Below, piece after piece: positions 59,440 through 64,000 of a stretch of 64,000 nucleotides of DNA. The notes below the pieces were generated by a model, which had not been told where the DNA came from, did no database searches, and saw only the letters and a list, made by a program, of their open reading frames with translations. A program made the translations under genes and the position numbers. The stretch lies in NCBI RefSeq assembly GCF_026230105.1, contig NC_079485.1, positions 23,975,572-24,039,571 on the forward strand. The letters run 5' to 3'. This DNA is from Diorhabda sublineata. Its lineage: Eukaryota; Arthropoda; Insecta; Coleoptera; Chrysomelidae. Numbering within the stretch: position 1 is the first letter of the stretch; every line of letters begins with the position of its first letter.

Positions 59440-60170
59440 TTATATACAACTTCCAATATAATTTTTTTCTTAATTCATCAATCAATATTTATAGAGAAAA
59501 AAAATTATTGAGAATTTTGTAGGTAGCTTAAACATTTCAGTAAGGCCGTGTGACGTGATAGGTATAAAATAAACACTGAATATATGATATAAAGTAAATA
59601 CTTATTCTTTCGGTTATTCTGAAATAAGCGTTATTATTAAACTTTGTTTAATTTTAAAAATGGTATATAAATTTTGTTTTGAGCCAGGATGTGGAATTAC
59701 CACGTCTAAAATACCTGATAAAGTTTTTTTTCTATGATTCCAAGAAATCGAATATTTTACATCAAAAATGGTCTGAAAGTCTGAAAGTGTAAGATTCAAA
59801 TTTAACTTATTCTAATAGTTTATTATGCTTCTAATTTTTAATGTGATTATGTAATGGTGTAAGAATTTGACCTATGAAACGTTTGTTCACTTTATTCGTA
59901 TATATAAAAAAATATTTTATTTAAACGTGACTAATAAATAAAATCTGCATTATAACAGCACACGCAACGATAACTTCGTGATTATCAAGCAGATAATGTT
60001 TTTATTGAACCTATGACGATTGAAAATTTGAAATTTTTGCCAATTTCAATTAAATATTATTTTCCCATTTTTAATTTAATGTTATACTCTCTGACATTAT
60101 TTCATATCAAGAACTCACGAAATAAACAAAAAAATAAATAATTTTAAAAAAATGCAAGCGTACCCTATTA
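59440..60170 (+). repeat. Dispersed repeat, copy B, with THAP-like start
   Basis: Longer copy of the repeat at 48535-49155, with the same order of blocks (TATTTATAGAGAAAAAAAAT at 59490, GTGACGTGATAGGTATAAAA at 59550, GTGATTATCAAGCAGATAAT at 59980, CTGACATTATTTCATATC at 60090). It contains a short coding-like stretch at 59660. Probably an internally deleted DNA transposon of a P/THAP type. Confidence 0.75.
59660..59788 (+). pseudogene. THAP-like zinc-finger start (transposase exon remnant)
   Basis: From the ATG at 59660 the frame reads MVYKFCFEPGCGITTSK then IPDKVFF; after a frameshift it continues SNILHQKWSE. The Cys-x4-Cys with Pro-Gly-Cys, the Pro-x-Lys-x-Phe-Phe block and the later Lys-Trp fit the first half of a THAP C2CH zinc finger, the DNA-binding domain of P-element-like transposases. 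The Cys-x2-His second half is not present. A GTGTAAG near 59788 could be a splice donor. Confidence 0.5.
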
Positions 60171-61424
60171 ACATTAATATGAGGCCGAAAAGCTCAAATG
60201 TTTCATATTATTGTATATTGATTGACTAGCATTTATTTTACATGACCGAATTTCCATTAACAGACAATTTTATTCTGTTATTAAATAGATAATTGATTCT
60301 GAAATTGGTAAGAAAATTGTGTTGGTGCAAACCATTTTTTATTTTTCTATTAATCTTTTTACTGGGTTTCCTTGTGTAAGTCTTATTATTGTTCTGCTGT
60401 TAACGCTTTATCGTCAACGAACACTCCTTTTGACAAATCTTTTTTGATAGCATTCTATTCGATATTAAATTTCTAGTACAATTTTTTTTTATTCAGATAA
60501 TTTTTTGTTGGGCATACTATGTTGTATACTATAATCTCATGGAAACTTTACTATAATCGTGGTTTGTAGTTGTTTAATTACTGGAGTTTTCATGCAACTT
60601 CATAATAATTCAGAATCTCCTAAAAAATAATCATATTTCACCCTCACTTCATGTTTCTCTTGGAACATTTTCCAGCAAACACTCACGTACGGTAATAATT
60701 AATATATGTTTTAGCAACGTCCGAATTAAGGGAAACTAATGTGTAAAATAATTTATACGAGTCATTTGCTATTCAAAGTAACTGGTGCATATTTTCATTT
60801 AAAAAACTAAGTTTTGGTTTGGATTTTCTAAATTTAACCTTTCACAAACTTTAACAAAGTTATTAAAAAAAAATTTCCTACGATGGAAATGAAAATATCT
60901 AAGATTAACAAATATATCAAAAAATACAGAGAACCAACTCAACGTCGCCTTTGTTATTGTAAAAACTTCCATTTTATACTTTTCCAACAATATCTAAAAA
61001 TGGAACCACCCAACTCATTACTTGATTTTCTCTATCAAGCCTTTTCAAATTAGAATAGTCCGGTAACCTGTTTAGTTATAAGTAAATGTCTGTAAAATTG
61101 GGTCATCTTATTACAGACGATAATGAGAGACATTGCACTAGATCTTAACTTGATTATGTCGAACGTGATAAATCTCTATTTAAACATATAATATGAAACT
61201 TCTATCCGCTTCTATCACAAATTACATCTTCGTATTCGTTTGTTCGAAAATTTCCTGAAATGAACTATTGGCACGAAGAAATTGTAAGAGGAGACAAAGC
61301 ATGAATATGAAGGAACTATCAATCACGCATTTAACATATTAATTACAAAAAATAGTACAAATAAGTACTATTTTATAGAAAGAATATAAATATGGCTAGT
61401 GTTATTTAATTTGGTATGGTATTT
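60171..61424. other. Nothing recognised
   Basis: AT-rich, no supported feature. Confidence 0.5.
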
Positions 61425-62401
61425 TAAAGCTCTACCCGACAATCGATAATAATATAATCAAATGTAGAAAAATGAAATTAAAATATTAGAGCTCCCCTTT
61501 TTTCACTTGTTATTATTGACTTTTTGTTTTACAACACCCATTCAAGAACTCTATATTATTAATAATATAAAATTAGCAAAATTTTCTGTTTTCTTCTTTT
61601 TTCTTTGTTCAAAGTTCATTAATTCTGCTTCCAGACTTTCAAATGTAGATGTTGTGAATGCAACTTTTTTATTTAGGACTTTTATATGCATAAAGTTCAA
61701 AAAATTGTCCTACAATCGATACTTCAATGTTTGATCATCATTATTTGAGGAACTTCTTTGTATACTAGAATTAAATCTTCATTCATATAAGATTCAATCA
61801 AAGGATAAATCATTGCAGCTCAAAGTTCTAATGTCACACCCACTGTTTCTAAAGCTCTACATTGTTAAGTACTACAATAGCTCTCGATTATAGACAACCA
61901 TACGAGTACTTGTATTTCCAAATCTAGTTTTCATACTTTCAACTACTTTTGAGTAATTTTGTTTTGTGGAACATAACTTGGTACTAATTGTCTAGCTCTA
62001 CTATTGTGTGCAGTTGCATTATGAATTTCACTAAACTTACTCCAAAATCCTAGCTGATATTTTTGAGTCTCTTTCGTGTTTTTAAATTTTATAGTTGACC
62101 ATTTGATTCTACTTGTTACATCATTTTTTGAACTGATCATATGGTACTTACAAGTATATTTATCGTAAATTTCTACTCCTCTAATAATAAAGCTCTACAT
62201 CTGAATTTCATCATTTTTCCATTATTACTGAATTCACTTCATCAGTAGCTTCATTCTTCTGCTCAAGTATCTTCATTTTATTATGAATTTCTGTTACTTT
62301 TCCTTCTTGTTCAGTAATTCATAAATCTCATTGTAAATATTCGTGGAACTGATTATTCTGTACCTTTACCGCAAGTTTTACTCTTTCCATTTTTCCAGTG
62401 T

Positions 62402-62420
62402 TTTATCAGGGTCGCCAAAA
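62402..62420 (-). other. Primer-binding-type site
   Basis: On the minus strand TGGCGACCCTGATAAAA follows the LTR after a few T residues, as primer-binding sites of BEL/Pao and some gypsy elements do. The tRNA cannot be named from this alone. Confidence 0.55.
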
Positions 62421-62421
62421 A

Positions 62422-62679
62422 TGTTGTAATACAATGTCTACCCGTCAGTTGATAATATACGTATTTGAATTTAGAGAACTGGAATTGAAATATTAGAGCT
62501 TTCCTGTTCCCCCTTTTCAACAACACAATATTATTATCAATACGGAGTGTTCCGGGGCTTGATGGAAAAAATTCGAGAGTGAGTAGATGACGTGAGATGG
62601 TTAACAATCCGTGACGTCCACAGGGACAACCTGTACAATATAAAGATAGCAAAATGAAGTTTCCACGAATTTGTTAACA
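62422..62679 (-). repeat. 5' LTR
   Basis: Ends TGTT...AACA in both readings, as LTRs do. The inner edge is fixed by the adjoining primer-binding-type TGGCGACC. The minus strand has a TATAAAG-like box near 62638 (written as TTTATATT) suited to transcription start. TATTAGAGCTTTCC at 62490 recurs as TATTAGAGCTCCCC at 61485 in the partial partner. Confidence 0.75.
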
Positions 62680-64000
62680 AAAAGGTACTCCTTGTTAACT
62701 CGAAAAGATTTATGGTTTAGGAGATATGTAGATTACTAGATCGTTGTACATGCCAAGTAAACCGTTCGCTATAAAGAGACATTCTGAAATAAATTATCAT
62801 AAATTGTAAGTATTCACTGAAAATACTTACAGGAAGTATTAAAACACAACCAAACTTTTCTTGGAGAGAACTTATGAATAAATAAATAAACATTTCTAGT
62901 ACATACTATCGAAGATCATAATACTGGCATAAGAAAAAAGTTGAAAGAGATTAATAATTAAAATATGAAAAAAAAATTCCTAATAGATGAATTCGTCGAG
63001 AAGGTCCATTTTCATGGCTACGACGCTCCCCTAAATTGAATACAATTCATTTTTTTGCGGATATCTTAAGAGTTTGTTATATGAAACACTAGTAAACACA
63101 AAGAACGAAATGATGAAGACGCTATAAGGCAGAATCTTGGAATGCTCTTTCAAGTTCCAAAAAATATCCTCTGTAGACTCCGGAAGTGTATAGAAGTGCA
63201 TTATAAATGTTTGATTGTGTTGTGTTGATATAAGTTCTTATTTCGCAACTTTAAATGCGTATAAGTCAAAAACGAGAGGTTGTATGAAAAAATTTTTTGT
63301 ATTTCATAGCAATATTTTCATCATATCTCGGACACCCTGTATAAAATTAGTTACATAATATGTCACAGCTAGTACAAAATAACGAAATACCTTTCAACGA
63401 AACCTATAGAAAATTACAGTACCTACTATCGTAAAAGCAACACAGTTCAGTCTAATCTTAGGTATCCATAGTTAGTTCTTGTTTAAATAAGACGTATATT
63501 AAAATTGCAAGGAACGAAATATGAAGTTATAATAAATAAAAGAATACAACAAATGGAGTGTGTTGTTTGGGTCTAAATAATTTTAATTCAAATGAGTGCT
63601 TTTATGAGATTAATTTCATAAAAATTTTCGCTGCAGCTATTGTAAATCAGACTAGTTAGTAGAAGAGCAAATTCATCAAATACATAATAATCTATTGTCT
63701 CCACTCTATTTTATATGAGGGAATAAAAGTGAAATATCTCTGTGGCAACATGTAGCATGAAACAATGATGCATGCTACACTCCATTTTCCAATTGGCGTT
63801 ACAATAGCGCAACATGCCCTATGCGGCAATGATGTACTACACAAGTTGATTGTTGTTGCCCATATGAATACATCAGTTCCCGTACAATAGCTGCGTTTAT
63901 ACTAAAATCATCAGACTCACATGTTTTGATGAAAAACTTGACTTTCGATAAGTACAAAACTTTTTTGGATTATTTTTAATTCGTTTGCAAAATAACACAA
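62680..64000. other. Nothing recognised; isolated repeat end
   Basis: AT-rich. At 63325-63343 TCGGACACCCTGTATA looks like the terminus of a Tc1/mariner- or MITE-type element (minus strand TACAGGGTGTCCGA), without a partner nearby. At 63751-63779 a 9-bp arm hairpin (TGTAGCATG / CATGCTACA) occurs. Confidence 0.45.

Larger units (their letters stand above)
61425..62679 (-). mobile_element. Short LTR retroelement without pol (BEL/Pao-like or TRIM-like)
   Basis: A 258-bp LTR (62422-62679, minus strand TGTTAACAAATTCG to GTATTACAACA) is followed on the minus strand by TTTTGGCGACCCTGATAAAA, a primer-binding-type sequence. About 900 bp of internal sequence follow, then a partial, diverged second LTR (61428-61540). 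No RT, protease or integrase motif. The internal region has helix-rich, stop-broken residues (KLEAELMNF-like; VTEIHNKMKILEQKNEA) that could come from a BEL/Pao gag. Confidence 0.7.

Noticed and set aside
63751..63779. Hairpin TGTAGCATG/CATGCTACA as a microRNA precursor
   Set aside because: Arms of 9 bp are far too short for a microRNA hairpin.

Overview
The window looks like AT-rich chromosomal DNA of an insect. The evidence is the kind of mobile elements present (mariner families, DD41D-type Tc1/mariner relatives, RTE- and R1/I-type LINEs, a gypsy/errantivirus-like LTR element), long TA microsatellites, and one multi-exon host gene with canonical GT-AG splice sites. Order and species cannot be fixed from the sequence alone. 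There is no bacterial-style gene organisation, and no tRNA, rRNA or CRISPR array was recognised.

Host gene. Three short exons on the + strand (4450-4518, 20420-20529, 37060-37274) join in phase, including a split Arg codon. They encode consecutive parts of the seven-helix domain of a class C G-protein-coupled receptor: TM2, then the first extracellular loop with TM3, then the second intracellular loop, TM4 and the second extracellular loop. The loop residues point to the orphan GPR158/GPR179-like group (fly CG31760/smog type). Introns of about 15.9 and 16.5 kb separate them. The final donor is not followed by a recognisable exon, so the next intron is probably longer than 26 kb. The first exons lie before the window.

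Intron content, 1-37 kb. The left edge holds transposase and LINE scraps. At 8.1-15.6 kb lies a minus-strand gypsy/errantivirus-like provirus (env, integrase, RNase H, RT, protease, gag, primer-binding site and one LTR). A 5'-truncated R1/I-type LINE with a (TAA)n tail is inserted between gag and protease. Mariner fossils lie at 15.8-16.9, 18.8-20.0 and 23.5 kb. At 25.6-28.6 kb TA arrays, a 140-bp duplication, a DD41D transposon and a 1-kb fold-back element are packed together. A second transposon of the DD41D type with inverted repeats of several hundred bp (30.7-32.8 kb) sits inside an RTE LINE copy.

Right half, 37-64 kb. No host coding sequence was recognised. It holds more mariner fossils (36.3, 40.5, 42.3, 50.0, 54.0, 58.5 kb), a LINE graveyard at 41.4-47.1 kb, a second gypsy-like copy reduced to protease plus env tail (56-57 kb), a MITE at 57.3 kb, two copies of a repeat of which one still encodes the start of a THAP zinc finger (48.5 and 59.4 kb), and a small LTR element of about 1.25 kb without pol (61.4-62.7 kb).

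All mobile elements seen are damaged by stops, frameshifts, deletions or altered catalytic residues. The only sequence that looks under purifying selection is the receptor exons. Stretches where nothing could be supported are listed as such.
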